Below are positions 23,909 to 37,400 of a stretch of 64,000 nucleotides of DNA, one piece after another. The position numbers and the translations under genes were made by a program. The DNA is from Bicyclus anynana (taxonomy: Eukaryota; Arthropoda; Insecta; Lepidoptera; Nymphalidae): contig NC_069100.1 in NCBI RefSeq assembly GCF_947172395.1, positions 2,113,001-2,177,000 of the forward strand. The letters are read 5' to 3'. How positions within the stretch are numbered: position 1 is the stretch's first letter; every line of letters begins with the position of its first letter. The notes beneath the pieces were generated by a model. The model made no database searches. It saw nothing but the letters and a program-made list of their open reading frames with translations, and was not told where the DNA came from.

Positions 23909-24115
23909 CTAGCTAACGCCATGTGGTTTAAATCGCGTGGTTCCTGTTCCCGTAGGAATATGGGGACAATATTATATAGCCTATAGACTTTATCGATAAA
24001 TGGGCTATCTAACACTGCAAGAATTTTTCAAATCGGACCAGTGGTTCCTGAGATTAGCGCATTCAAGCAAACAAACATACAAAAAAACTCTTCAGCTTCA
24101 TAATATTAGTATAGA
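23909..24115 (-). mobile_element. Helitron/Lep1-like fragment
   Basis: CTAGCTAACGCCATGTGG, CGTAGGAATATGGGGACA, GATAAATGGGCTATCTAACA, AATATTAGTATAGA end. Short, non-coding; relatives at 13490-13623. Confidence 0.7.
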
Positions 24116-24789
24116 TATGGGTATATTCTCAAAAATGTACATTTTAAAAATTCGTCTGGAAATAAAGGCATTTTTAATTATGTTTTTGTAATGATAAAAG
24201 AACTAGGTATTAGATTAGCTTCTAACCGACAATAAATCGAGAAAAGCAGAAAATTAATACGGCAATTTAATTATATTAATAATTTACGATGCGATATCGT
24301 GTCGTGTGTGTAAAATGTCCTTACCGCAGCGTACTGAACAAACTTGATGATTGGAACCTGTTAAAACACTTAGCCCGACCGACGAAAGTGCTCTGACTTT
24401 GATGGAATCGAACACGATGCCCTTTCGGGAATCCATGTTTGATGCGCATCTCTTTGAGATTGTTTTCTTTTTTTTTTTAACCGGCAAAGACAAAAGGAAG
24501 TTGGTATGCAGTATGCTCGATTAGGTACTCACGTATTTACGAGGGGATGACTAAAATTAAAAATTCGTTAGCTTACTTGAAGGGTTAGCTTACTAGAGTT
24601 TGTGACGTCAAGACAATACTTGATTCTACTGAGAAAAGTCTTCAGTTGCTTGTTGCGTTTTTTACGTAATGCTGCCCCTCTCATACAATATTATTTATGT
24701 TAAGTGAAATGGTATTGAATACTGATTAGATCATGGTCATCTAATATTTTAATTTTAACCATTTTTCTTTGAATTCTTCCCAATTTTCT

Positions 24790-24868
24790 TTAAATTTTCT
24801 TAAACCGCGGCAAACTTTCAACAGTGATACGAATTGTCACCCATCCTATCTGAAAAACACTATAATGT
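24790..24868. repeat. dispersed repeat E fragment
   Basis: Carries the mirrored end CGAATTGTCACCCATCCTATC then TGAAAAACACTATA, as at 12200-12240. Strongly diverged. Confidence 0.45.
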
Positions 24869-24945
24869 CAAGATACTCTCTCCTCTCCCACATAAGTTTT
24901 GGTGACATTCACTACGAATACACAACATATATTATAAATATTCTG

Positions 24946-25325
24946 TCTATACTAATATTATAAAGAGGAATAATTTTTATTGATTGCTTGTTTGTTTGTA
25001 TGTATGTATTGAATAGGCTCCGAAATTAAGGTACTAATTCAAAAAAATATTTTTCTATTGGAAAGCTACACTATCCTTGAGTGCTAGGCGATATACCTAA
25101 TATATTTTTACAAGAAAATTAAAGATCCCTTCTAAAACTCTAAAAATTTAATCCAATAACGTAGGTGTAAAAAAATTACTTAAAATATTGTTTACATCGT
25201 GTGCGGTACAAACAATATTTTAGGGTAGGTGTAGATCAGTGGTAGGGTAGAGGGGTAGGGTAGGGTACGTGTAGGGTGAGAGTTGAACAGAATAGGGCAA
25301 AGCGAAGCTTGACCGCGTCCGCTAG
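24946..25325 (+). mobile_element. Helitron/Lep1-like element just upstream of otk visible exon 1
   Basis: TCTATACTAATATTATAAAG start, G-rich array at 25222-25278, end CGCGTCCGCTAG. It ends 38 bases before the exon at 25364. Confidence 0.78.
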
Positions 25326-25363
25326 TCTATTATAATATCTGAAGTGTATGTTTTGTTTCACAG

Positions 25364-25435
25364 ATGCTGTTCATCACAACGCAGGGCACAGACTTCGCTT
25401 GCACAGACCGAGCCGGAGACATCGAGCTGCGAATG
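25364..25435 (+). CDS. otk: otk visible exon 1: end of an Ig domain
   Basis: Preceded by ttttgtttcacag and followed by gtaact. In frame 0 it reads MLFITTQGTDFACTDRAGDI then ELRM, matching the F-strand pattern G-x-Y/F-x-C of an Ig domain. It ends on a codon boundary, whereas the next exon needs one carried-over base. The other two frames either hit TGA at the junction or give an arginine-rich string, so an unseen short exon, an unusual splice or a sequence error must lie between them. Confidence 0.6.
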
Positions 25436-28400
25436 GTAACTACTTACTAGAATACTATGAGCTCATCAAAAAAAGTCATATTGTAAACTACAGTTCGTTT
25501 AATGTAGAATGGTGCGGGTGACAGTTCGTTAATTATGAACGTCATACCCCACCATACCCATGCTATCTGAAAAACACTTAATAGCGTGCGCCCGCAATTC
25601 CGGTTTTTACAAGTCCCGTGAGAACTATGGATTTTTTCGGGATATCTATTCTCTTGTCCTCTATTTTGTCCCATAGTTTAAGTCCCATTAAAATTTAATT
25701 AGATTAAGCCGTTTTAAAGATTAACTCGAAAAAAACATACAGATAAAAAATTTGTATTGTGGTATTGCGGCCGTGATAGCCCAGTGGATATGATCTCTGC
25801 CTCCGATTCCGGAAGGTGTGGGTTCGAATCCGGTCCGGGGCATGCACCTTCAACTTTTCAGTTGTGTGCATTTTAAGAAATTAAATATCACGAGTCTTAA
25901 ACGGTGAAGGAAAACATCGTGAGGAAACCTGCATACCAGAGAATTTCTTAATTGTCTGCGTGTGTGAAGTCTGCCAATCCGCATTGGGCCAGCGTGGTGG
26001 ACTATTAGCCTAACCCCTCTCATTCTGAGAGGAGACTCGAGCTCAGCAGTGAGCCGTATATGGGTTGATAACGACGACGACGATTGTGGTATTGTGTAAA
26101 TATCTTCAAGACACTTGATAAAACACAGTTATTTTGAGATCACAGAGAGACACGTCAATTTTATCTCATTGATAGTACCGTGTGGGGCTCATCTCCCCCC
26201 GAGAGTGTGGGGGGGTACGGGCCTCGAGGCTTGGCTACTTGCTCGAGTAAGACGTGGGGGAATTCGCTCCCCCGGTTATTTCTTCCAGCATCTGAGGCAT
26301 CTTGGCCTATGAGTTGATTTTGTTTCTTCAGTGTGATCCTCAGACTAATTAGATAAAGACCTGCCTCGCAAGACATTATTTTTCTGTCAAAGTATATGAT
26401 CAACGATCTTATGCTATTATAAACACTGTCTCTATAGAATCGATGTTTCATAGTTTACAATCGTGTCCCGTCGGTTAAAAACCTCCGTAAAAATACCTTT
26501 TTGTGTAAAAAACGAACAAAAACTGCTAGTTTAGTATAAGATATGTGTGAAATATAAGCTCGTTCTCCTTAGAAAATGGCAGAAAATTTTGTTCGTGAAT
26601 TTGGGTGCGATACTAGTCCTTATGTATTTAGTCTGAGGTGTGATCAGTGCCCCTGTGCGGACTGCGATTCCTCGCTAGCTGGGACGGCGTCTAGCTGTAC
26701 TGGATAGTAAAAAAATCCTATTTACAATGATCTCTGCTACCTGTCAACAGATGGCGCGCTACGCTTCGAGACTGGCCCATTCAGCAAGAAGTTGGAACTG
26801 AACTCCTCGGGTCGGATACATTGCAAGGTCGCCGGCGGCACGGCGCCCACCGTGCAGTGGTTTCTGGTAATGTCATATCATTCGCGTAGCTCCCATTCCA
26901 TTCGGAATGCGGGGATTAAATTTAGCTTTTGACACTTCTAAATAACGTGGCTTTGTATTGGTAAAGGAAATTTCAAAATAAATTCAAATAAAAAATAATT
27001 TCAATTTCAAAATAGAGTAATACCAGAGTATCCAATACCATGAAAGGCACATAATTACAATCAATTCATGTCCGATTGCAAGCAATGGTGAGGTCTGGGC
27101 TAACATGCGTTTAAACATTATTTTCTTCGGGAACAGAAATTTTAAAATGAACTTTATATAACTTGATATTTTCTTTGTGACTCATTTTTACGATACAAAT
27201 CATAATCAATAACATTACCAATTTTCAAAACTCCTGGAAAACTTTTCACAAATGTCTTTTTTTGAGTACCAAATGACAGACGTAATATAGAAGACGCTGC
27301 AAAAGCGCCATCTCTTACCATAATCCACCAAAACAAAGAATTTTGATATACGTCTTTATTGCAGAACGAGTCGGACCCCCTGCCCGACGGTGTGACGTCA
27401 TCGAACGGCACGCTCATGGTGGTGGAGGCCAAGAAACAGCACAGCGGCAACTACACGTGCCGCGCCACCGACGGCGATCACGTCATACACGCTAACATCA
27501 CTCTAGACGTCGTGGGTAAGGCATAATATGTATTTTTGAAGTAAAACTTCATTACGTTAGGTTTTAAAAGCGCCATCTGTAGTAACACTGCTAAACTACG
27601 ATACAACACAAGTAAGCCCAGGCTTAGATTAGTCTTAACGGTATGTACTTTTGATAAGGAAGTTGACTTGATTTTTTTTTCAATCTAGTAGAACGACAAT
27701 GAACAATTTAATACCCTTTTAAAAAAATGTTAACTAACCCATTGTGAAGTAACTAGTAAAACAAGTCCTACCCAAGAGATGGCGCTTCTAACCGCTACTA
27801 ACTTTTAAGTTTCTCTTTCATGTATTATTTTATTTTTGAAAGAACTTTTTACTTCAGTCCCTTCCTGTTCCTTCCTTTCCCTATACTTAAGAGTGGGTAC
27901 AACAGGAGAGAGAGAGAGAGCGCTGAATGGAACCCATGATATTTCAATGTATATTCGGGTTTACCGTAGACGTAGAGCTATTGAAGCCTAGATAGCCTAT
28001 TGAAGACTGTCTTACTCTTCTTGAAAAAATGGCAAAACCTTGGCAAGAGATTTTTGTGTGTTAGATTGTAGTATTTTTGAGTGGTGTGGAAGGCGGTCGA
28101 TAACAAATAAAGCAAGAAGTATAGTTTCACGTGGAATCACTCACAAATTATTATAATAGATTTATTTAAAAGATCAGTTTAAATTTAATCTGTGAAAAGG
28201 TTTTGTACGTCCGGGACAATTTTCGGTTGAAAGTGATTCGTATTACTTTATAAAAGTTGTTCTAATTTTGTGTTTTTTATTGTTACAGTGGCACCGCGCG
28301 TTTTAGACCCAGCTCCCGACCAGCAGATGCACGTGACAGTCGGTCAAACAGTGTCACTGAACTGTATAGCCACCGGCGACCCCGCGCCCACCACCCACTG

Positions 28401-31400
28401 GGACAGGAACCTTACCATTTTGCACCAACAACGTAAGTGATAAGCATTGTACTGTTAATCTACACTACAGGTTCAGGATATAGGCTCCATAAGAATCAAA
28501 CAATCACCTCTAATATATACCCTAAGGCTTAGGTCTTTATGGACCATGAAGAGAAGATTTCTAACCTAAAAGATGTGCCTTCAATGCGATTGGTAGGCCT
28601 AAGGCCTAGGTTATAAATTATGGGAGATTGTTTGATTCTGGAATGATCACTATGAATAGCTTACAATCTGGAATAGTAAAGCTTACCCGGTATCCACACG
28701 GGCACGGAATATGTATATAAAACTGCGGGGCGTAATTAGTAGTACAATAAACAAAGAATCAATATTTTTACAGAAGATGGCGTTGAAATCGAGGGAGGAG
28801 TGAACGCGTCGATATCAAGGTGTGTATGGAGGAGATATAATAGTCGGTTTCAAAGGTAGTTTTGGGTTTTAGATATGAGAGTACATGAAAACATTTTACT
28901 GTCTCAGAGTGGTGCTGCTGAACAACGGCTCGCTGCTGATCCGCAACGCCAGCGCGCGCGACGCGGACCGCTACGGCTGCACGGCCGGCAGCCTCGCCGG
29001 GCTGGCGCGCAACGAGTTGCTGCTCGTCGTGCATCCCGGTAACTTGTGTGTGCGAGTGCCGCTGCCGACGACGGCTCGCTGCTGATCCGCAACGCTGCTG
29101 CAATTGCTGCTGCTGACAACGGCACGCTGCTGATGCTGTTGCTAGATCCATCGACAAACATTTTTTAATTGAGTCCTCAACCGCGCTACAGAAATGCTGG
29201 ATATGACGACAGAGGTCAGAGAAAAAGGCTTATAGCTTGGCAAGTTCGTTGATGACACTCCCATGATATGCGGGCGACTAGGAGGGAAGGACTGCGCGCG
29301 TATGAAATCGTGCGCGTGGGGCATCGCTACCCGGCCCTCGCGTAGTAGTGTTACGAACGAATTTGCCAAGCTTTAGTTTGTTTGTTTATTAATCAATATA
29401 TGTGTATAATGTCGCCCGCGCACCTATTTAGCCTATATTTTATATTTCTGTTACATACCGCACATCCCTGTAGCGGGCGAAGATTCAGAAAAGCGGTTTG
29501 GTAGCATATTTCTTGTTCAATGGGTTTTTTTATTTTACCAGATGTTACTAATTTGGCTTTTGTAATGTTCAGAAGGTGAGCTCCAACCGGCCGAGTCCAC
29601 CGGTGTGGCGGGTAAGGCTGTGCTCGTCTCCATTTCCGTCGCGGGCGCCTACATGATCCTGGTGCTGGCGCTGATGCTGTACTGCAGGCGACGCCGGCTG
29701 AAGAGACGCCAGCGAGGTCAGTACTACAATCGACAAGTTGAAGCTCCACTGTGATCTCACTTGCTAGGTGATTGTATATCTCAGTGTACGATTCAAAACG
29801 TGAACCACTAGATCAAGTGGCACTGATTTTTACGTTTATGGGATCATCTGACATGGTTATTTCATAAAAATGCTGATATTTACATCATTGTAGATCAAGT
29901 GACAGTGATTTTTCGATTTTGCGAAATATCGAGCCTAATTTATATAAGAAACTAGCGGAAGCCCGCGACTTCGTCCGCGTGAAACTCGATGTAAACTTTC
30001 AACTACCCCTACCCAACTCTACCCCTAACCTACCCCTACCCTACCCCCCTACTTTTTCTGAATTTTCTTTGCTATAAACCTCACGGAGCCCGAGACCTTT
30101 CCAACGAATGCAAAACCGTGGAAATCGGTTCGTGCGTTCTGGAGTTATAGCGTCAGGAAGGAAAACCCGGCTTATTTTTATATAGTAGACATAAATCTAA
30201 CATCTTTCTACGATCCGAGAGAGCTAATAATTTGTAATGGTATAATCTAGAGTTACAACTAACATTAGTTCTGCTTTAAGTAACTTATCACAAATACTAA
30301 GATGATATTTGATGAAGAAGATATATCAAAGATATGACCAACAAGTATATAAGTAATTGATGTATTGGCTTAAGTAGAGTAGAGTAATAACAACGAAATT
30401 GTGTTAATGCCCACATTTACAAGTTAACAATCTCATCTGATGGTAAGTGAGGATACCGTCTAAGATGGAAGCGAGTATCTTGTTAGGAGGAGGTTGAAAA
30501 TCCACACCCCTTTTCAGTTTCTACACGACATCGTACCACCAGCCAAAAATCTCCATGCTGAGATCGTTAGTTAACAGAATATAATAATACATTTTTGTAT
30601 AGGTGAAAAGATGGAGTTGGAAATGGCAGAAGGGAGGGAGAAGTTGGTAGAAGATGGAGAGGAAGAGAAGCAGAAGGTGACGCAAAACGGTGCGCCCGCG
30701 CAGAACGGCCGTCTGCTGCCGCATGATCGAGATAGTGGTAAGTTTTTGTCTTTTTATTAACACGCTTTTGTTAGCTTTTTTTTTTAAAAAAAATCGAATA
30801 TATGCCATATCTTTTTGTTCTTTTTATAACCAATATTTCCATTCCCCTCCAATTTGTCGGAAAAAACTGTGTTAAGAGTGGGTACGCCAATAGACCAATG
30901 GGGCGGGGTTCAAAACCACCACCGGGGTGATGTCTCTTTCAAAACTTCAATAAATGAATTTTGAATTTTTGAAAGTGTTTTATATAGGTATGCGAACAAT
31001 TTAACGAAGTTTCGCGAACTACCCTTTTTCTATGATTTTTATACTGCAGGCGCAGATAACTCTGAGGTGTCTGGCGTGTCCCGCGCGTCCAAGAAGTCTG
31101 GTCAATTTGACCAGCTCGCCGTGCCTCGGACCCTACTGACGGAACAAATCACACTTGGTGAGTGAGCTTCTACTTCTTTAACTTCTGCACCGACTTCTTG
31201 TTGAAGTAAGAGTATTCATTTGCACTCTCTAGATGCTAATATACACTGTGCCTACCCTAATTAAAACCGAAATACCGACAATCTAGTTTTAAACTTGTGC
31301 TTGACTACAGTTAAACCTGATGGTAAGCATTAATGTGGTCTAAGTTGGAGCGTGCTTACTTAGAAAATGCCTATTCACTCTATAACGCCTCGTTATAATG

Positions 31401-34400
31401 CCTAGGACACGGATTAGCTCCGTATCGCCTTGTGAACCATTCAGTATTCTTTATATGAAACTCCAGCTTTGAAGTCAAAGCACACTAATAGGATACGTAA
31501 TGTAAACCACTCACCTTAAGACAATTTAACAGCTCGCCGGCAGCGCGCTTATAACATTTCGTATAGGCCGAGAACTGGTGGACATTTTTCGCTTTTGGGT
31601 CTCGGTTTTGGGTCCCAATCCTAGTTGACTATGCCTAACAATAATCCTGCCTATTCTTCTTAACTGTTTACTCTTGGCAGAGTGATCACTGATCGTGCAT
31701 TGCAGCAATGAGCGACGCTTTCTGTGAAATGCTTCTTCACTTTAGGCGATTGGGTGCATTATGGAAACGCTCCATCATTTATTCATGTGTTGCAGGCTTG
31801 ACTAAATCCGTCCAGCGATTTGGAGATCTGCCTCTGATTCTTTTGTCTTCGACTTGACTCTGCACTACCAATCGTTCAAATGAATCTTGATTTTTGGGCG
31901 CCAAAGAACTTTAATGCCTATAGTTCTTAGTAATATGTTTTTTAATATTGCCAGGTCGCGGCGAGTTCGGTGACGTGATGCTGGCCAAGATAGACATGAC
32001 GCAGATCAGCAAGTTGCGCAGCAAGGACGAGGATCTGGAGCCGCAGCTCAAGCCCGTGCTCGTCAAGGCTTTGACTACCAAGGACGAGGTGACAGGATTT
32101 TTAGTATATTCAACTATCAGTCCAACACAATGTTCCAATGGATTGGTGGACTTTGGGTGGAGTTATCACAACAGTGATGGTGTAAATAAGAGGGTATTTG
32201 TTATTGGTTGACTTGAGTTCATTTCACGCGCGAACACCGTCACGCTGCTAGTCGCGTTAGTGACTTTTTGCGATAATGTTTTATGTTGTAATTAATCATA
32301 AAGTGTTAATGAAGTAGGAAAGGATCGTTTAATCCAAGGTCACATGTCTTGGGACTTGCTTGAGGTATTTCCTCTGCGACAAAATGATGGATTAACTGAG
32401 GCTTAAGGTTGTCTCCGAGGCAAAGTGATCACCATCATCTTCCCAACTTCAGGCTATTGTTTTACATTCTTACCTTATCTCTTATCTTCAAAGGTGCAAC
32501 TGGCCGAGTTCCGCCGCCAGCTGGAGCTTTTCAGCCGCGTGCGCCACGAGCACATCGCGCGGCTCATCGGGCTCTGCAACGAGGCCGACCCGCACTACAT
32601 GCTGCTGGAGCATACTGACTGGGTGAGACTCGGCATCAGTACACCTAGGATGTGTCAACAACATAACTGGCACTGACACAGAAAATATCATTCTCGTTAC
32701 GAATGTTCATGAAGAGAGAGTGATATTTTCGATTTCGCCGCTTTTGGTCAACCACAATAATTATCTTTATCGGCACGAAGTATCTATTAGCGCATATCCT
32801 AGACCTAATTGTCTCTATTCCACACATTAATTTAGTAACGCTCCTATAGACAACAAGGCAGTAAGATCATGCCGCTTCATTATCAGCCGATGGACGTCCA
32901 CTGCTGGTCATAGGCCTCTTGCATGGACTTCTAAGCAAAACGGTCTCGAGCCGCCAGCATCCAGCGGCTCCCTGCAACCCGCTTGATGTCTTTGGCCCAC
33001 CGGGGTCGGGGTCGCCATTCCAGCACTTTGGGACCCCAACGTCCATCGGCTCTTCGAACTATGTGGCCTGCCCATTACCACTTCAGCTTCACTACTCGCT
33101 GAGCTATGTCGGTGACTTTGGTTCGTCTGCGGATCTCCTCTTTTCTGATTCAATCACGCAGAGAAGATCCAAGCATAGCTCGCTCCATTACCCGCAGAGT
33201 GACTTTGAGCCTTCTAATAAAGCCCGTAGTTAACGAAGACAAGATGCCAGTGATAACCTACGGATCCGAGTCGCTAACATGCCTCTTAGAAACCTTGAAA
33301 TTTTTATTATCTCAAGTGTCCAACCTTTTTAATTTGGCCTGCAATTATACCAATTGTAATTTTTCAGGGCGACTTACGTAGCTTCCTCATCGCGACCCGA
33401 ACACCGGAAGAGAACGAAGAGTATATCAATAGAGTGGGGCCTTTACACGGCTTGCCAGCCAGAGACAACACCATCCACCCCCTGGCTCCCCGCCACCGAC
33501 TGGCGCTGGTCGCCCACCTCGCGTCCGCGGCCGCCAGGCTCGCTCACAAGAGACTCACTCACAGGTGAGTGTGCGATATCAAGTGTCTATATGTAGATGT
33601 GCGATTGTATCTGTCTACACAAGACTTCTGGTGCGGTAACATATGAAGCAAGGCCTGGCGCACTTCGCGTTTTAGAAAAAAAAGTACAAGTACCGGTGCC
33701 TGTAGACACATGGCACGTCGATTCTCTTTCTACAAACGCTAACGCTTTGAAAACTGTAAAACAAAATGTATGCGAATGACAGATCCTATCGACAATTTGA
33801 TCTCGTGACCTGTCGTTAGCAAATGTCATTCCCATTCATTTTTAATTAAGAATCGAAGAATAATAGGTATTAAGTATTTTGTAATCGAAGACAACTCTAA
33901 CGTTGTCAGAATAGATACAATAATAATGAGATTTGTAGATGGCGGTAATAAAACGGTAGGCTATTAATTTTGTTCGAACTGAATTGTGCTGTATTGTGTA
34001 GTAGCGAGAGTCGCTATTTGTTTAAATGACGTTGCGGAGTGAACCTTCTGTACTTGTACCTGTAATCTGTGACGAAGGCTAATACAGTCTATGTATAGCT
34101 TGGCTTGAGCCGGGATAGCCCAATGGATATGACCTCTGCCTCCGATTCCGGAGGGTGTGGGTTCGAATCTGGTCCGAGGCATGCACCTCCAACTTTTCAG
34201 TTGTGTGCACTTTAAGAAATTAAATATCACTTGTCTCAAACTTTGAAGGAAAACATCGTGAAGAAACCTGCATTCCAGAGAATTTTATTAATTCTCTGCG
34301 TGTGTGAAGTCTGCCAATCCGCATTGGGCCGGCGTGGTGGACTATTGGCCTAACCCCTCCCATTCTGAGAGGAGACTCGAGCTCAGCAATAAGCAGAATA

Positions 34401-37400
34401 TGGGTTGATAATGATAATGATGATAGCTTGAAAAATTCGTTCTTAACACTCCCGATGCCCCGCGCGCACGTCGTCATACCTCTGCCGTGCAATCCTTTCC
34501 TCTGTCGCGCGCGTACGACTTCACACCCGCGCAGTATTTCCCTCCGTCGCCCGCATATCATGGGAGAGTCATCAACGGAATTGCCAAGCTATAATGATAG
34601 TTGTATTTGCACAGAGACATAGCGGCGCGGAACTGCGTGATCACATCTAAACTGCAGCTCAAGCTGAGTTTCCCCGCGCTCACCCGCGGACCGAACTCGC
34701 ACGAGTACTACAAGCATCACGACCAGGCAAGCTATAATATCTAATTTAATATTGTTCTTTGTACATTAATTCTGTATTAATTATAAATTGTTTTTTTATT
34801 GAGAAAGAATTTATGGAACTTAAGCTAACTTATCCTAAAAACTATACAAATCATGCCCACGTGGGATTGTGGCAAGAATACTGGCTGCATTTCCGCGTTG
34901 AACAGCCAGGCTGATCCTTTGCGCAAAAAATTATAAATTATTTTATAATAATTATTAGATATCTAGTTCGGACTACTTTATTGTTTTAGTCGGGTGCCAA
35001 CGATTTTTGGTTTTACCGCCCAAAAATCGTTTGTACTCGACTGGATTACTGGAGTAGTGCGAACTAGGCCTTATCCTTATCCTTAGTGCATGCTGTGACA
35101 ACCAATAAGTGGGTGTGCAATAATTGCCGTAACTTATATATTTCTTTATATTTTATTATAAGATTTTATTGTAACCTATTGGTGTCCTGTTTAAATAAAT
35201 AAATAAATAAATCTCTACCTGTTAAGTTAAGTAATGTCTTGCTACTTCAAATTCCAATATATTTATATAAAAAACGATCAGTTTTAAATATACAGTACCT
35301 ACTTACTTACTAATATAAGTATGTATAAGAATCAATATTTTGTATTAAAATATTGAATCTATAGAATAAAGAATGTCCAGAATGAGTCTTTACAAGCAGC
35401 ATGGCGAGGCCCAAAAAAAAAAAACGTCACGCGTCTCCTTGACATTCGCATTTACAAACTTTTTTCATAATTTGTATTTCAAAATTTAACACTAACAACG
35501 ATTAAATAGAAATTTAATATAATAATCAATAATTACCAATGAAAAAACAATTAAAATATTTAAAAACACAAGACGCAATTTTTCTAGAATAATATTGAAA
35601 ATTACTGATGCGTAGCTTGGTGTCCTACTGACTCAGGAATGTATTCATTTTTGAATTTTGAAAATGGAACGGTTACGACACCATCGTGTTCCGTGCGCTC
35701 CATCTGCCTAATATTCTTTAATCTGTGATTGAATCAATATTTTGCATTATTCAGGTGATTCCACTCCGCTGGCTGCCATTTGAAGCTGTGATGGACGGAG
35801 AATACTCGACTAAGTCTGACGTCTACATGTTTGCAGCTACCATTTGGGAGGTAATGTATATTTATTCCTACTTTTCAAAATGACTGTAAAATCACTTTTT
35901 CAAATCTACATAAAATAAATAAATAAAGGATAACTAGAATTAAATACAGGACATTCAAAATTTTTTTTTATTAATATTAGTTTTAAACTGGTTTAATTTC
36001 AGTTTTACAATTGCATAATAAAGATGTGGACAAGTAAATTATAAAGTAACCGATTTCAACAAAATACACACTTATTTAAAAAAAATATGTTTTTTTTTTC
36101 AAAAATGATTTTTTGGCCATTTTTGATTTATTGTAAGATTTTCGCTATTTCTGTAACGTGCTGGGGCCAAAATGGCCGGTCTCCTTCATTTAAATTAATT
36201 TGAATTTATATTCACACTAGCGGACGCCCGCGACTTCGTCCGCGTGGAATTTAGTTTTTCACAAATCTCTTGGGAACCATGGATTTTTCCGGGATAAAAA
36301 GTAGCCTATGTGTTAATCCAGGCTATAATATGTCTCAATACCAAATTTCAGCTAATTCGGTTTAGTAGTTGAGGCGTGAAAGAGAAAGAGAGTGACAGAC
36401 ATTCATATCATCAAAATCATCAGTTTTCGCAAATCTCGGGAAACCATGGATTTTTTCGCGATAAAAAGTAGCCTATGTGTTAATCCAGAGTAAAATCTAT
36501 TTCCATTGCAAATTTCAGCCAAATCGCTTCAGTAGTAGCGGCGTTAAAGAGTAACAAACATCCAAACATTCGCGTTTATAATATTAGTAGGATTTTTATG
36601 AATAAAATTAATATGATTTTTGTTTTTCTGATTGTGTAAGTGCCGTAGGCTCCTTAGCGACGTCACCGGGGGGTTTTATGTTTATTCAACATGTGACTTC
36701 AACAGATATACACAAAGGCGGAGATGCCCTTCGCGAAGTTGAACGACAACTCGGTGTTAGACAGACTGAAGACTGACACTCTGGAGTGGAACATACCCAG
36801 CGCGATGCCTGAACGACTCGCCAACTTACTGGTGAGTGATCATCATCGTTATCAGTCTTATTTAAGTGGCCCATTATTGAATCCGACCTAAGATGGGCGT
36901 CATAAGATAATAAGATAATTATGTCTACATTTTTGCTGTGTCATCAAAAGGGGACCTAGAGTTTAGACCCACTAGGTTGCTCTAATACAGGTTGGTGGGC
37001 TTAGGATGCTAATTTTGATTTTGTAATATCAGATGTTAATAATAGTGATGGGTTAACATGGTCTCCGAAACACGCGGGTATAACACAGCTACCTTCCCAA
37101 TTAATAAACATCACAGCGCGACCAGGACTCGAAGCTGGGTCCTTTTAAAAAAACAGGTGAACCATACCAGGTTATTTCATCCAGTGTTCGTATAAAAATA
37201 CTTTGCCAGAAAGTTGTACATGCGGGTAGTTCATAAATAAAAATATTTTAAGAACTACCCGCATGTTGTAAAAAAACTTACCAACTTTATTTTCTTCAAA
37301 TAAACTTAAAATTCAAGCTGTGATTGCCTCGTGGATATGACTTCTGCCTCCGATTCCGGAGGGCGTGGGTTCGAATCCGGTCCGGGGCATGCACCTCCAA

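Noticed and set aside
28768..29161. Minus-strand frames opposite the otk Ig exons
   Set aside because: GC-rich shadows of the coding strand with biased Ala/Arg composition.
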